This document shows, piece by piece, positions 1-8,945 of a DNA stretch of 64,000 bases; within the stretch, counting starts at the first letter, position 1, and the number at the start of each line of letters is the position of its first letter. This stretch comes from Rubrivivax sp. Lineage in GTDB: Bacteria > Pseudomonadota > Gammaproteobacteria > Burkholderiales > Burkholderiaceae_C. The notes beneath the pieces are model-generated. The model was given only the letters and a program-made list of their open reading frames with translations. It did no database searches and was not told the DNA's origin. Made by a program: the position numbers and the translations under genes. The DNA lies in assembly GCA_019635315.1 (NCBI GenBank), contig JAHBZT010000002.1, positions 806,001 to 870,000 on the forward strand. Direction: 5' to 3'.

Positions 1-782
1 TGCTGTATGCGCTCGGGCTGGGCCTGGGCGCCGACCCCACCGACGAGGGTGAACTGCGCTACGTCTACGAGAAGGATCTGGTCACGCTGCCGACGCTGCC
101 GGTCGTGCTCGGCTACCCCGGCATGTGGCTGAAGGACCCGGCCACCGGCGTCGACGCGGTGCGCTTGGTCCATGGCGAGCAGAGCCTGACGATCCACCGC
201 CACCCGGCGCCCGAGGGCGAAGTGATCGGCCGCACCCGGGTCACCGGCATCGTCGACAAGGGCACCGGCAAGGGCGCGCTCATCTACACCGAACGCCGCA
301 TCACCGACGCCGCCAGCGGCGAGCCGATCGCCACGCTCGGCTCCACCACCTTCTGCCGCGCCGACGGCGGCTTCGGCGGGCCAACCGGACCGACCAAGCC
401 GGTGCACGAGTTGCCGACGCGAGCGCCGGACCACGTCGTCGATCGCAAGACCCCGGCCGGCCTGGCCCTGATCTATCGGCTGTCGGGCGACTACAACCCG
501 CTGCACGCCGAGCCCGCCCTGGCCCGCGCCGCAGGATTCGAGCGCCCCATCCTGCACGGCCTGGCCACCTACGGTATCGCCGGCTGGGCGATCACCCAAG
601 CGGCCGGCGCAGGCGACCCCGCGCGCATCGTCTCGATCGAGACGCGTTTCTCGTCACCGGTCTATCCCGGCGAGACGATCAGTACCGAGGTCTGGCTCGA
701 CGGCGGCGTCGTGTCGTTCCAGGCGCGTGTCGTCGAGCGCGATGTCGTCGTGCTCAACAACGGCCGCGCCGCACTGCGCTGA
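1..782 (+). CDS. MaoC-like (R)-specific enoyl-CoA hydratase 2, 5'-truncated
   Basis: The reading frame is open from the first bases of the window, so the start lies upstream. The C-terminal half carries the hydratase-2 signature GDYNPLH followed by a conserved Ala-rich stretch, where the Asp and His are the catalytic pair of the family. The N-terminal half is a degenerate hotdog fold, giving the double-hotdog layout of the hydratase domain of peroxisomal multifunctional enzyme 2. Such proteins hydrate trans-2-enoyl-CoA to (R)-3-hydroxyacyl-CoA in the cytoplasm. It is the first visible gene of a + strand acyl-CoA degradation run and sits 40 bp ahead of a crotonase gene. The natural substrate is not visible from sequence. 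Confidence 0.85.
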   Translation, partial: LYALGLGLGADPTDEGELRYVYEKDLVTLPTLPVVLGYPGMWLKDPATGVDAVRLVHGEQSLTIHRHPAPEGEVIGRTRVTGIVDKGTGKGALIYTERRITDAASGEPIATLGSTTFCRADGGFGGPTGPTKPVHELPTRAPDHVVDRKTPAGLALIYRLSGDYNPLHAEPALARAAGFERPILHGLATYGIAGWAITQAAGAGDPARIVSIETRFSSPVYPGETISTEVWLDGGVVSFQARVVERDVVVLNNGRAALR

Positions 783-822
783 GTTGCGAACTTCTCTTCC
801 ACCCTGCAACAGGACCATTCCC

Positions 823-1626
823 ATGAACTACTCCGACTTCCAGTTCCTCCAGTTCGACCACAAGCCCAACGGCATCCTGCTGATCACCATCAACCGCCCG
901 GAGGTGATGAACGCCACCAACGCGCGGCTGCACTGGGAACTGACCAAGGTGTGGGGTGTGGCCAACGACGACCCGAAGACCAAGGTGGTCGTCATCACCG
1001 GCGCCGGCGACAAGGCGTTCTCGGCCGGCGGCGATCTGAACTGGGTCAACGACATGGTCGGCAACCCCGCGACCATCGGCAACGTGATGAACGAGGCCTC
1101 CGACATCGTCTACAACGTGATGGCCTGCGACAAGCCGGTGATCTCGGCGATCAACGGCGTGGCGGTCGGCGCGGGCCTGGCCGTGGCGATGATGGCTGAC
1201 ATCAGCATCATGGCCGAGGAAGCCAAGATCACCGATGGCCACGTCAAGCTCGGCGTGGCCGCCGGTGACCACGCCGCGATCTGCTGGCCGCTGCTGTGCG
1301 GCATGGCCAAGGCCAAGTACTACCTGATGACGGCCGAATTCGTGTCCGGCAAGGAAGCCGAGCGCATCGGCCTGGTGAGCCTGTGCGTGCCGCGCGCGCA
1401 GCTGATGGACAAGGCGATGGAAGTGGCCAACAAGCTGGCCTCGGGCAGCCAGCAGGCGATCCGCTTCACGAAGCGCTCGCTCAACGGGTGGATGAACATG
1501 GCGCGCCCGATCTTCGAGAGCTCGCTGGCCATGGAGATGCTGTGCTTCTTCGGCGACGACGCGAAGGAAGGCGTGGCCGCGGTGCGCGAGAAGCGCGCCG
1601 CGAACTTCCCGTCGGCCAAGGTCTGA
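823..1626 (+). CDS. Crotonase-superfamily protein lacking both catalytic glutamates
   Basis: This 267-residue protein has the crotonase fold: NRPEVMNA near the N-terminus, the oxyanion-hole motif SAGGDL, and GVAVGAG before MMAD. By hand alignment to rat enoyl-CoA hydratase, the position of Glu144 is Ala (in GLAVAMMAD) and that of Glu164 is His (in DGHVKLG). Simple water addition is therefore doubtful, and isomerase, hydrolase or lyase chemistry is possible. I chose ATG 823, which starts MNYSDFQ, over an in-frame ATG at 727 that would overlap the preceding gene. The next gene, an acyl-CoA dehydrogenase, follows after 46 bp, so the two probably share a transcript. Confidence 0.85.
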   Translation: MNYSDFQFLQFDHKPNGILLITINRPEVMNATNARLHWELTKVWGVANDDPKTKVVVITGAGDKAFSAGGDLNWVNDMVGNPATIGNVMNEASDIVYNVMACDKPVISAINGVAVGAGLAVAMMADISIMAEEAKITDGHVKLGVAAGDHAAICWPLLCGMAKAKYYLMTAEFVSGKEAERIGLVSLCVPRAQLMDKAMEVANKLASGSQQAIRFTKRSLNGWMNMARPIFESSLAMEMLCFFGDDAKEGVAAVREKRAANFPSAKV

Positions 1627-1672
1627 GCGCAACGCACGACGGCAGCACCGCATCACGTCACAGGAGTTACGC

Positions 1673-2839
1673 ATGGATTTCGCCCTCACCCAGGAACAAC
1701 GCATGGTCTACGAGTACGGCGACCGCGTGTCGCAACGCTTCGACCACAAGTACTGGAAGGCCTACGCCGAGAAGAGCGAACCGCCGGCCGAGCTGTACCA
1801 GCAGATCACCGACGACGGTTTCCTCGGCATCATGGTGCCCGAGGCCTACGGCGGCGCCGGCCAGGGCATGACCGAGATGCTGCTGTTCATGGAGGGGCTC
1901 GCCAACAACGGCATCCCGCTGCTGAACCTGGTGGTCGGCCCCACCATGACGATGGGCCTGCTGGCCAAGCACGCCAGCGAGACCATGAAGCGCCGCCTGC
2001 TGCCGGGCGGATGCGCCGGCGACATCAAGTTCTGTTTCGCCATCACCGAGCCCAACGCCGGTTCGAACTCGATGGAGATCACCAGCATCGCGAAACCGGA
2101 CGGCAAGGGTGGATTCCGCCTGACTGGCCAGAAGGTCTTCATCACGGACGCCAACCGCGCGGACTACGCGATGGTCGTCACACGAACCACGCCGCGCTCG
2201 GACGTGAAGAAGAAGACCGACGGCTTCACGATCTTCATGGTCGACATGAAGAAGAAGGGCATCAGCATGACGCTGATCCCGGTCGCCTTCCCGGTACCCG
2301 AAACGCAGTGGCAGGTGTTCTTCGACGACGTGGCGCTGACGGAGGACGACGTGCTGGGTGAGGTGGACAAGGGCTTCGGCATCCTGTTCGACACCCTCAA
2401 CCCGGAGCGCATCATCCTGTCGGGCCTGTGCACCGGCATCGGCCGCTTCGCGCTGAAGAAGGCGGTGGCCTACGCCAACGAGCGCAAGCTGTTCAACAAG
2501 ACCCCGATCGGCGCCTACCAGGGAGTGCAGCATCCGCTGGCGATCGCGCGCAGCGAGATCGAGATGGCCTCGCTGATGGCGCTGAAGGCAGCATGGACGT
2601 TCGACCAGGGCCAGCCCGCGGGCGAGTTCGCCAACATCGCCAAGTACGCCGGTGCCGAGGCCGGCATTCATGCCGTCGATGCCGCCATCCAGACGCACGG
2701 AGGCAACGGCTTCACGAAGGAATACGGGATCTACGACCTGTATGGCCTGGTACGGCTGCTGCGCACGGCACCGTTGAACCGCGAGATGGTGTTGAACTAC
2801 ATCGCCGAGCACGTGATGGGGCTGCCGCGGTCGTACTGA
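1673..2839 (+). CDS. Acyl-CoA dehydrogenase with a displaced catalytic base
   Basis: This 388-residue FAD-dependent acyl-CoA dehydrogenase oxidises an acyl-CoA to its 2-enoyl form and passes electrons to ETF. Visible landmarks are GFLGIMVPEAYGG, the FAD-contact region ITEPNAGSN, and GGNGFTKEYG near the C-terminus. The usual YEGT catalytic Glu motif is absent; the equivalent stretch reads LRTAPLNREM, putting Ala where Glu is expected. A Glu is present at residue 245 (NPERI), the place used by isovaleryl-CoA and long-chain dehydrogenases, and probably acts as the base. A Shine-Dalgarno sequence AGGAG lies just before the ATG. Substrate unknown; a branched or cyclic acyl-CoA would fit the context. 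Confidence 0.9.
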   Translation: MDFALTQEQRMVYEYGDRVSQRFDHKYWKAYAEKSEPPAELYQQITDDGFLGIMVPEAYGGAGQGMTEMLLFMEGLANNGIPLLNLVVGPTMTMGLLAKHASETMKRRLLPGGCAGDIKFCFAITEPNAGSNSMEITSIAKPDGKGGFRLTGQKVFITDANRADYAMVVTRTTPRSDVKKKTDGFTIFMVDMKKKGISMTLIPVAFPVPETQWQVFFDDVALTEDDVLGEVDKGFGILFDTLNPERIILSGLCTGIGRFALKKAVAYANERKLFNKTPIGAYQGVQHPLAIARSEIEMASLMALKAAWTFDQGQPAGEFANIAKYAGAEAGIHAVDAAIQTHGGNGFTKEYGIYDLYGLVRLLRTAPLNREMVLNYIAEHVMGLPRSY

Positions 2840-2908
2840 ACCTCGATGCACGGCCGCCATGTTGCCGCCGAGCAGACCCCGCGAATGCTCACGTCACAGG
2901 AGATCACC

Positions 2909-3892
2909 ATGTCACTCAGTCGCAGGCAGCTCCTGCACGCCCTCACCGTGGCGAGTTCGACGGCGTTGGCCTGGCGCGGGACCTCGGCCCAGGACATCTA
3001 CCCGAGCAAGCCCCTGCGCTTCGTCATCCCATTCGCTGCCGGTGGACCGGCGGACATCGCCAGCCGCTTGGTCGGCACGCGGCTGCAGGAGCAGCTCGGG
3101 CAACCTGTGGTAATGGACAACCTGCCGGGTGCGGGCAGCACGCTCGGAGTGGGCCGCCTGGCCAAGATGCCCGCCGACGGCTATGCCATCGGCTTCGCCC
3201 ACACCGGCTCGATGGCCATCGGGCCGCAGCTGTACAAGAACGTCGGCTACGACCCGCTGCGCGACCTGACGCCGATCGCCCGGCTGTGCAACTACGTGAA
3301 CCTGCTGGTCGTCAATGCCAACAGCCCCTATCGCACGCTGGCCGACTTGCTGGCTGCGGCGAGGGCGACACCCGGCGCGTTGACCTACGGCTCGGCGGGA
3401 ATCAGTTCATCCAACCACCTCTCGGGTGAGCTGCTGGCCATGAAGGCGGGCGTGTCGATGACCCATGTCCCCTACCGCGGAAGCGCCCTGGCGATGAACG
3501 AGTTGCTCGCCGGCGGGCTGCAGTTCATGTTCGACGCGCCCAACACGTCGACCCCGCTGCTGCGCGCAGGCAGGATGCGCGCCCTCGGAACGACGGGCCG
3601 CGAACGACATCCCAAGTTCCCGGATCTGCCAACCATCGCCGAAACGGTCCCCGGTTACGAGTTCAGCGGCTGGATGGGCATCATGGCGCCAGCAGGCCTG
3701 CCCAGGATGCTGCAGGCGCGACTGACCGCCGAGGTCGAGAAGGCGCTGGCTGCACCCGAAACGGGCGACCGCCTGGCAGCGCTGGGCCTGGACGTCAGCT
3801 TCGGCCACCCCGCCGAGGTCACGCGCACCATCACGACCGAACTGGTGCTGTGGGGGCCGCTGATCAGATCACTCGGTTTGCGGGTCGAGTGA
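2909..3892 (+). CDS. Bug/TTT-family periplasmic solute-binding receptor with Tat-like signal
   Basis: This 327-residue protein begins with a twin-arginine-like leader (SRRQLLHAL) ending near residue 27. The mature protein starts YPSKPLRFVIPFAAGGPADI, the hallmark of Bug receptors (tripartite tricarboxylate transport solute-binding proteins). Other family features are GAGSTLG, the PYRGS ligand-pocket loop and FDAPNTS. Bug receptors bind small carboxylates in the periplasm. No TctA/TctB membrane partners are present, so this is an orphan receptor, as is common in Burkholderiales. I chose ATG 2909, preceded by AGGAGA, over upstream in-frame starts that would spoil the signal peptide. The ligand is unknown. 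Confidence 0.88.
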   Translation: MSLSRRQLLHALTVASSTALAWRGTSAQDIYPSKPLRFVIPFAAGGPADIASRLVGTRLQEQLGQPVVMDNLPGAGSTLGVGRLAKMPADGYAIGFAHTGSMAIGPQLYKNVGYDPLRDLTPIARLCNYVNLLVVNANSPYRTLADLLAAARATPGALTYGSAGISSSNHLSGELLAMKAGVSMTHVPYRGSALAMNELLAGGLQFMFDAPNTSTPLLRAGRMRALGTTGRERHPKFPDLPTIAETVPGYEFSGWMGIMAPAGLPRMLQARLTAEVEKALAAPETGDRLAALGLDVSFGHPAEVTRTITTELVLWGPLIRSLGLRVE

Positions 3893-4007
3893 GTCGTCCC
3901 TCGACGGATCGGATATGCATGAAGACCGGCGACAGAGCGGCCGGAACGCTTCCGCAGACTCGGTGCCGACTCGATGCACCGGCTCACGAACTTGCAACGG
4001 AGCAGCC

Positions 4008-4985
4008 ATGACCCACACGCTGACACTCGCTTTCGCCGCGCTGCTGATCGCGCTGGGACCGCAGGCGGCCCGCGCCGACCCAGCTGCCGACTTCCCGAGC
4101 AGACCCATCCGCTTCATCGCACCGATCCCCCCTGGCGGCAGCACCGACGTGCTGACCCGCGACATCGCCCGCCGTCTGCAGGAGCGCTGGGGACAGCCGA
4201 CGCTGGTCGAGAACAAGCCCGGGGGCGCCGGCAGCATCGGCGCCGCCGTGGTGGCGCGTGCGCCGGCCGACGGCTACACGCTGCTGCTGGTGAATGCGGG
4301 CCACGCCATCAACGGCCACGTCTACAGCAAACTGCCTTACGACCCGCTCAAGGACTTCACGCCGGTGGTCCACGCCACCAGCATCGCGATGGGCCTGTTC
4401 GTGAACCCGTCGGTACCGGCGAAGAATCTGGCCGAGTTCATGGCGCTGGCGCGCAGCAAGCCGGGCGGCTTCAGCTTCGCCACGTCCGGCAACGGCGGTG
4501 CCGGTCACCTGGGCGGTGAATCGTTCAAGGCTGCCACCGGCATCGACATGGTGCACGTGCCCTACCGCGGCAGCGCGCCGGCAATCGCCGATGTCGTCGC
4601 CGGCCAGGTGCAGGTGTCGTTCGCCGACGTCCCGCTGGCGGCACCGCACGTCAAGTCCGGTGCCCTGAGACCGCTTGCCCTCGCCGCCCCACGGCGTTCC
4701 GCCACCCTGCCCGACATGCCGACGTTCGCAGAGTCGGCGGTGGCCAACCAGGAGTTGTCGGTCTGGGTCGGATTTCTCGCCCCAGCGGGAACGCCCAAGG
4801 AGATCGTCGACAAGCTGAACCGAGAGATCGTGGCCATCATCCGCGAGCCGGCGATGACGGCGCGGCTGATCGAGCTGGGCTTCGAGATCGTCGCCAGCAG
4901 CCCCGATGCCTTCGCGCAGACCATGAAGACCGACTACGAACGTTTCGGTGTCATCGTCCGCAGCGCCAGGATCAAGGCTGATTGA
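4008..4985 (+). CDS. Bug/TTT-family periplasmic solute-binding receptor
   Basis: This 325-residue Bug receptor has a conventional Sec signal peptide ending near ARADPA. The mature part shows FPSRPIRFIAPIPPGGSTDV, then GGAGSIG and VPYRGSAP, all characteristic of the family. It is the second Bug gene in this run, 115 bp after the first, and could bind a related carboxylate or the product of the same pathway. ATG 4008 is preferred over an in-frame upstream ATG at 3915, because the signal peptide begins here and a purine-rich AACGGAG lies upstream. No TctA/B partner genes are in the window. Ligand not identifiable from sequence. Confidence 0.88.
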   Translation: MTHTLTLAFAALLIALGPQAARADPAADFPSRPIRFIAPIPPGGSTDVLTRDIARRLQERWGQPTLVENKPGGAGSIGAAVVARAPADGYTLLLVNAGHAINGHVYSKLPYDPLKDFTPVVHATSIAMGLFVNPSVPAKNLAEFMALARSKPGGFSFATSGNGGAGHLGGESFKAATGIDMVHVPYRGSAPAIADVVAGQVQVSFADVPLAAPHVKSGALRPLALAAPRRSATLPDMPTFAESAVANQELSVWVGFLAPAGTPKEIVDKLNREIVAIIREPAMTARLIELGFEIVASSPDAFAQTMKTDYERFGVIVRSARIKAD

Positions 4986-5080
4986 TTCGACGACGAACTG
5001 TGACATGCCCGCCTGCACTGGCCATCGACTTCGGCGGCGTCCATACCACGGTGGCGGCGACCGATAGCGAAAGGCCGGAC

Positions 5081-6499
5081 ATGTCCAACTCCCTCACGCC
5101 TTCGGTCAATGGCACGACCATCGCCGCGACGCTGGCGACATTCGTCGCCGACCTGACGCCGAATCAGATTCCAGCGGCCGTGCTCGAACGGGCCCGCCAC
5201 CTGATCCTCGACGCGGTCGGCATCGCCCACGCCTCGACCCATTTCGACTTCGCGCACCGTTCGCTGTCGGCGATGACCGAGTTGTCGGCCGGTGCCGGCG
5301 ACACGCCGGTGATCGGGCTGGTGGCGAAGCTGTCGCTGCGCGACGCGATGCTGATGAACGGCATCCTGATCCACGGCCTGGACTACGACGACACCCATGC
5401 CGCGGGCGTGATCCACGCCACCTCGAGCACCTTCCCCTGCGCCCTGGGCGCCGCAGCACGCGCCGGCCTGGACGTTGACACGCTGCTGTGCGCCTACGTC
5501 GCCGGCATGGAAGTGGGCACCCGGCTGGCGTCGGTGGCGCGCGGCGGTTTCCACCAGGTGGGTTTCCACCCGACCGGGATGATCGGCACCTTCGCCTGCG
5601 CGCTGGTGGCCGGGCGCCTGTTCGGCCTGAACGCGCAGCAACTGAGCATGGCGCAGGGCATCGCCCTGTCGATGGCCTCGGGCAGCCTGGAATTCCTCCA
5701 GGACGGCGCCTGGACCAAGCGCATGCACCCGGGCTGGGCCGCGGTCGCAGGCTTCACTGCGGCGACGCTGGCACGCCACGGGTTCAAGGGCCCGCGCGCG
5801 ACCTACGAAGGCCGTTTCGGCGTCTTCAACAGTTACCTTGGTCCGCTCGCCAAAGACTGCGACCTGGGCCTGGCCACCGCCGGTCTGGGTGAGGTCTGGG
5901 AACTGGCCAAGGTCACCGTCAAGCCGCTGCCGGCCTGCCACTTCACGCATGCCTGCGCCGACGCGGCGGCGATCCTGCGCGAGCGCCACGGCCTGCACGT
6001 GGCCGACATCGCGTCGGTGCGCTCGCTCGTGCCCGCGGAGGTCGTGAAGACCGTGTGCGAGCCGGTCGCGACCAAGAAGCGTCCACAGAACAGCTACGAC
6101 GCACAGTTCAGCATCCCCTACGCCGTGGCCACCGCGCTGGCCAAGGGCCGCTTCGGCCTGGCCGAGCTCGACGACGCCGCGCTGCGCGACGAACAGGTGC
6201 TGGCGCTGGCCGCCAAGGTCGAGTACGAGATCGACCCCGACTCGCCGTTCCCGACCTACTACTCGGGCGAAGTGGTCGTGACGCTGAACGACGGTCGCGA
6301 ACTGCGGCATCGCGAGCACATCAACCGCGGTGCAGCCGATCGGCCGATCAGCAACGCCGATGTCGAGCGCAAGTTCTTCGAGAACATGCAACTCGTCACC
6401 TCCACCGCCCGCGCCGCACAGGTTCGCGACCTGGTGCTGGCGATCGGCCGCGACAGCGCAGCGGTCGATGTCCAGCGCGGCCTGGCCGCCCGCGGCTGA
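5081..6499 (+). CDS. MmgE/PrpD family protein
   Basis: This 472-residue protein spans the full MmgE/PrpD fold: an N-terminal helical domain with the conserved LDAVGIAHAS stretch, HGLDYDDTH and FHPTGMIG, followed by the smaller C-terminal domain. Characterised members include 2-methylcitrate dehydratase (PrpD) and cis-aconitate decarboxylase, all acting on carboxylic or hydroxy acids in the cytoplasm. The other 2-methylcitrate cycle genes are absent, so propionate metabolism cannot be assumed. In Burkholderiales these genes often sit next to Bug receptors and CoA enzymes, as here. ATG 5081 with GAAAGG upstream is preferred over ATG 4982, which overlaps the preceding gene. Reaction unknown. Confidence 0.85.
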   Translation: MSNSLTPSVNGTTIAATLATFVADLTPNQIPAAVLERARHLILDAVGIAHASTHFDFAHRSLSAMTELSAGAGDTPVIGLVAKLSLRDAMLMNGILIHGLDYDDTHAAGVIHATSSTFPCALGAAARAGLDVDTLLCAYVAGMEVGTRLASVARGGFHQVGFHPTGMIGTFACALVAGRLFGLNAQQLSMAQGIALSMASGSLEFLQDGAWTKRMHPGWAAVAGFTAATLARHGFKGPRATYEGRFGVFNSYLGPLAKDCDLGLATAGLGEVWELAKVTVKPLPACHFTHACADAAAILRERHGLHVADIASVRSLVPAEVVKTVCEPVATKKRPQNSYDAQFSIPYAVATALAKGRFGLAELDDAALRDEQVLALAAKVEYEIDPDSPFPTYYSGEVVVTLNDGRELRHREHINRGAADRPISNADVERKFFENMQLVTSTARAAQVRDLVLAIGRDSAAVDVQRGLAARG

Positions 6500-6520
6500 A
6501 GCCTCTTGATCGATCGCCCC

Positions 6521-7672
6521 ATGACCACCGACCCCGAACAAGAGACCCTGATCCTCGACGCCATCGAGCGCTTCCTGAAAACCGAGGTGCGGCCGCACGT
6601 GAAGCGCCTGGAGCAGGCCGACGAGTACCCGGCCGAGATCGTCGAGCAGATGAAGAAGATGGGCCTGTTCGGCGCCATCATTCCGGCGGACTACGGCGGC
6701 CTGGGCCTGTCCACGGCCACCTACGCCGCCATCGTAGCGCGCATGGCCGCGGTGTGGATGTCGCTCTCGGGCATCATCAACTCGCACCTGATCATGGCCT
6801 CGGCCGTGATGCGCCACGGCACCGAGGCACAGAAGCGCGACCTGCTGCCCCGCTTCGCCAGCGGCGCGCTGCGCGGCGGCATCGGCCTGACCGAACCCGA
6901 CGCCGGCACCGATTTGCAGGCCATCCGCACGCGCGCCGTGCGCGACGGCGACCACTACGTCATCAACGGCAGCAAGACCTGGATCACCAACAGCCTGCAC
7001 GGCGGCTGCCTGGCGCTGCTCGTCAAGACCGACCCGCAGGCCGAGCCTCGGCACAAGGGCATGAGCCTGTTCATCGCCGAAAAGGGCCACGGCTTCATTG
7101 TCACGCGCAAGCTGAAGAAGCTGGGCTACCGCGGCATCGACACCTGCGAGCTGCAGTTCGACAACTACCGCGTGCCGGCTGACCGGCTGATCGGCGGCGT
7201 GGAAGGGCGCGGCCTGCAGCAGGTGCTCTCGGGGCTGGAACTCGGCCGCATCAACGTGGCCGCGCGCGGCCTGGGCGTGGCCACGGCTTCGCTGCACGAT
7301 GCCGTGGCCTATGCGCAGCAGCGCAAGACCTTCGGCAAGCCGATCTGCGAACACCAGGCCATCCAGCTCAAGCTCGGCGAGATGGGCACCAAGGTCGAGG
7401 CCGCGCGGCTGCTGATCGAGGCCGCGGCGCGTGCCTACGACCGCGGCGAGCGCTGCGACATGGAAGCCGGCATGGCCAAGTACTTCGCGACCGAGGCGGC
7501 GATGGACAACGCGCTGGAGTGCATGCGCATCCACGGCGCCTATGGCTATTCGCCCGAGTTCGACGTCGAGCGCTACTACCGCGACGCGCCGCTGCTGCTG
7601 ATCGGCGAAGGCACCAACGAGATGCAGCGCATGATCATCGCGCGCCAGCTCATCCAGCGGCACCCGGCTTGA
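6521..7672 (+). CDS. Acyl-CoA dehydrogenase with canonical Glu
   Basis: This 383-residue protein is an FAD-dependent acyl-CoA dehydrogenase. It carries GAIIPADYGGLG, the FAD/acyl-contact segment GLTEPDAGTD, WITNS, and near the C-terminus IGEGTNEMQR with the catalytic Glu at about residue 363. It therefore uses the standard base position, unlike the dehydrogenase at 1673. It would introduce a 2,3 double bond into an acyl-CoA and donate electrons to ETF. ATG 6521 is chosen; an in-frame TTG at 6506 adds five residues with no better ribosome site. It sits between an MmgE/PrpD protein and an MFS carrier and is probably co-transcribed with both. Confidence 0.92.
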   Translation: MTTDPEQETLILDAIERFLKTEVRPHVKRLEQADEYPAEIVEQMKKMGLFGAIIPADYGGLGLSTATYAAIVARMAAVWMSLSGIINSHLIMASAVMRHGTEAQKRDLLPRFASGALRGGIGLTEPDAGTDLQAIRTRAVRDGDHYVINGSKTWITNSLHGGCLALLVKTDPQAEPRHKGMSLFIAEKGHGFIVTRKLKKLGYRGIDTCELQFDNYRVPADRLIGGVEGRGLQQVLSGLELGRINVAARGLGVATASLHDAVAYAQQRKTFGKPICEHQAIQLKLGEMGTKVEAARLLIEAAARAYDRGERCDMEAGMAKYFATEAAMDNALECMRIHGAYGYSPEFDVERYYRDAPLLLIGEGTNEMQRMIIARQLIQRHPA

Positions 7673-7690
7673 TGCGCCGCAGAACCCGGC

Positions 7691-8884
7691 ATGTCTGAAT
7701 GGCGCGGGGTGCTGATGCCGGTGGCCGCGATGCTCGCGGCCCAGGCGCTGCTGTCGATGGCCACCGTCACGCTGCCGGTGCTGGCGCCGGCGGCCGCCGC
7801 CGAGATCGGCGCGCCCCTGGCGTGGATCGGGCTGTTCGTGGCCATCATCTACGCCAGCAGCATGGCCTGCGGCCTGGCCAGCGGCGCCCTGGTGCGGCGC
7901 TGGGGTGCGCTGCGCCTGGCCCAGCTGTGCCTGCTCAGCGCCGGCGCCGGGGTGGCCCTGCTCAGCACCGGGCAGGTGGCTGGCGTGGCCGCCGGCGCGG
8001 TGCTGATGGGCATGGGCTACGGGCCGCTGAATCCGGCCAGTTCGCATCTGCTCAACCGCGTCTCGCCGCCGCGCCACCTGTCGAAGATCTTCTCGCTCAA
8101 GCAGACCGGCGTGCCGCTCGGCGGTGTGCTGGCCGGCGCGCTGTTGCCGCCCCTGGTGCTGTGGGGCGGATGGCGCGTGGCCGCGCTGTGCGTCGCCGGG
8201 GCCTGTGTGCTGCTGGCCGCCGCACTGCAGCCGCTGCGTGCCGGCTTCGACGTTGATCGCACGCCGGGAACGCGGGTCGGCCTGGGCAGCCTGGCGGAGC
8301 CCGCCCGCGTGGCGCTGGCCGACCGCGCCGGCCGGCCGCTGGCGCTGAGCTCGTTCTTCTTCGCCGCGCTGCAGCTGTGCCTGGGCACCTACCTCGTCGC
8401 CTACCTCACGGCGCAGCAGGGCTACGACCTGGTGCAGGCCGGGCTGACCCTGGCCGTCACCCAGGGCGCAGGCATCGCCGGGCGCCTGCTGTCAGGTGCG
8501 CTGGCCGACCGCAGCGGCCGGCCGCGCGTGGTGATGGGCGCGATGGGCTGCACAATGGGCGCCTGCGCCATCGCCTCCGCCTTTGCCGGCCACTGGCCCA
8601 CGCCGCTGCTGCTGTTGCTGTATGCCGTGTTCGGCGCCAGCGCCATCGGCTGGAACGGCGTGTACTTGGCCGAGGTGGCGCGGCGCGCGCCGGTCGGTGC
8701 CGTCAGCGCGGCCACCGCGGCGGCGCTGTTCGTCACCTTCGCCGGCGTGTTGGCCGGGCCGCCGGCGTTTTCGTTCATGCTGCAGTCGGGCCTGAGCTAT
8801 GGCGCGGCCTTCGTGGCCGTGGCCGCGCCGGCCCTTTTGTGCGGCCTGGTCCTGCTGCGCTCGCCGCGGCCTGCCGCAGGATGA
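7691..8884 (+). CDS. MFS transporter
   Basis: This 397-residue hydrophobic protein has about 12 predicted membrane segments in two bundles. The A-like motif between helices 2 and 3 is visible as SGALVRRWGALR, and a second copy as LADRSGRPR after helix 8, which defines the Major Facilitator Superfamily. It starts 18 bp after the acyl-CoA dehydrogenase stop, consistent with one operon. Given the catabolic neighbours it may import the organic acid being degraded or export an intermediate, but the sequence does not show direction or substrate. A GC hairpin and T-rich stretch follow the stop codon. Confidence 0.85.
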   Translation: MSEWRGVLMPVAAMLAAQALLSMATVTLPVLAPAAAAEIGAPLAWIGLFVAIIYASSMACGLASGALVRRWGALRLAQLCLLSAGAGVALLSTGQVAGVAAGAVLMGMGYGPLNPASSHLLNRVSPPRHLSKIFSLKQTGVPLGGVLAGALLPPLVLWGGWRVAALCVAGACVLLAAALQPLRAGFDVDRTPGTRVGLGSLAEPARVALADRAGRPLALSSFFFAALQLCLGTYLVAYLTAQQGYDLVQAGLTLAVTQGAGIAGRLLSGALADRSGRPRVVMGAMGCTMGACAIASAFAGHWPTPLLLLLYAVFGASAIGWNGVYLAEVARRAPVGAVSAATAAALFVTFAGVLAGPPAFSFMLQSGLSYGAAFVAVAAPALLCGLVLLRSPRPAAG

Positions 8885-8919
8885 CCCGGCCGGGTGCCGG
8901 GCCGCACCGCTTTTCTTTT
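8885..8919 (+). terminator. Possible hairpin terminator or attenuator after the MFS gene
   Basis: Directly after the stop codon, CCCGGC and GCCGGG form a 6-bp stem around a 5-nt loop. The T-rich stretch TTTTCTTTT ends about 18 nt further on. The gap between stem and T-run makes this a weak intrinsic terminator, and the next gene starts only 27 bp later. Confidence 0.3.
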
Positions 8920-8945
8920 CCCACCCATTCGATCGGAGACCGCAC

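Noticed and set aside
4934-8077. A 1047-codon open frame on the - strand
   Set aside because: It lies antisense to four well-supported genes, is rich in His, Arg, Gly and Ala, and has no domain resemblance; this is a typical shadow of high-GC coding DNA.
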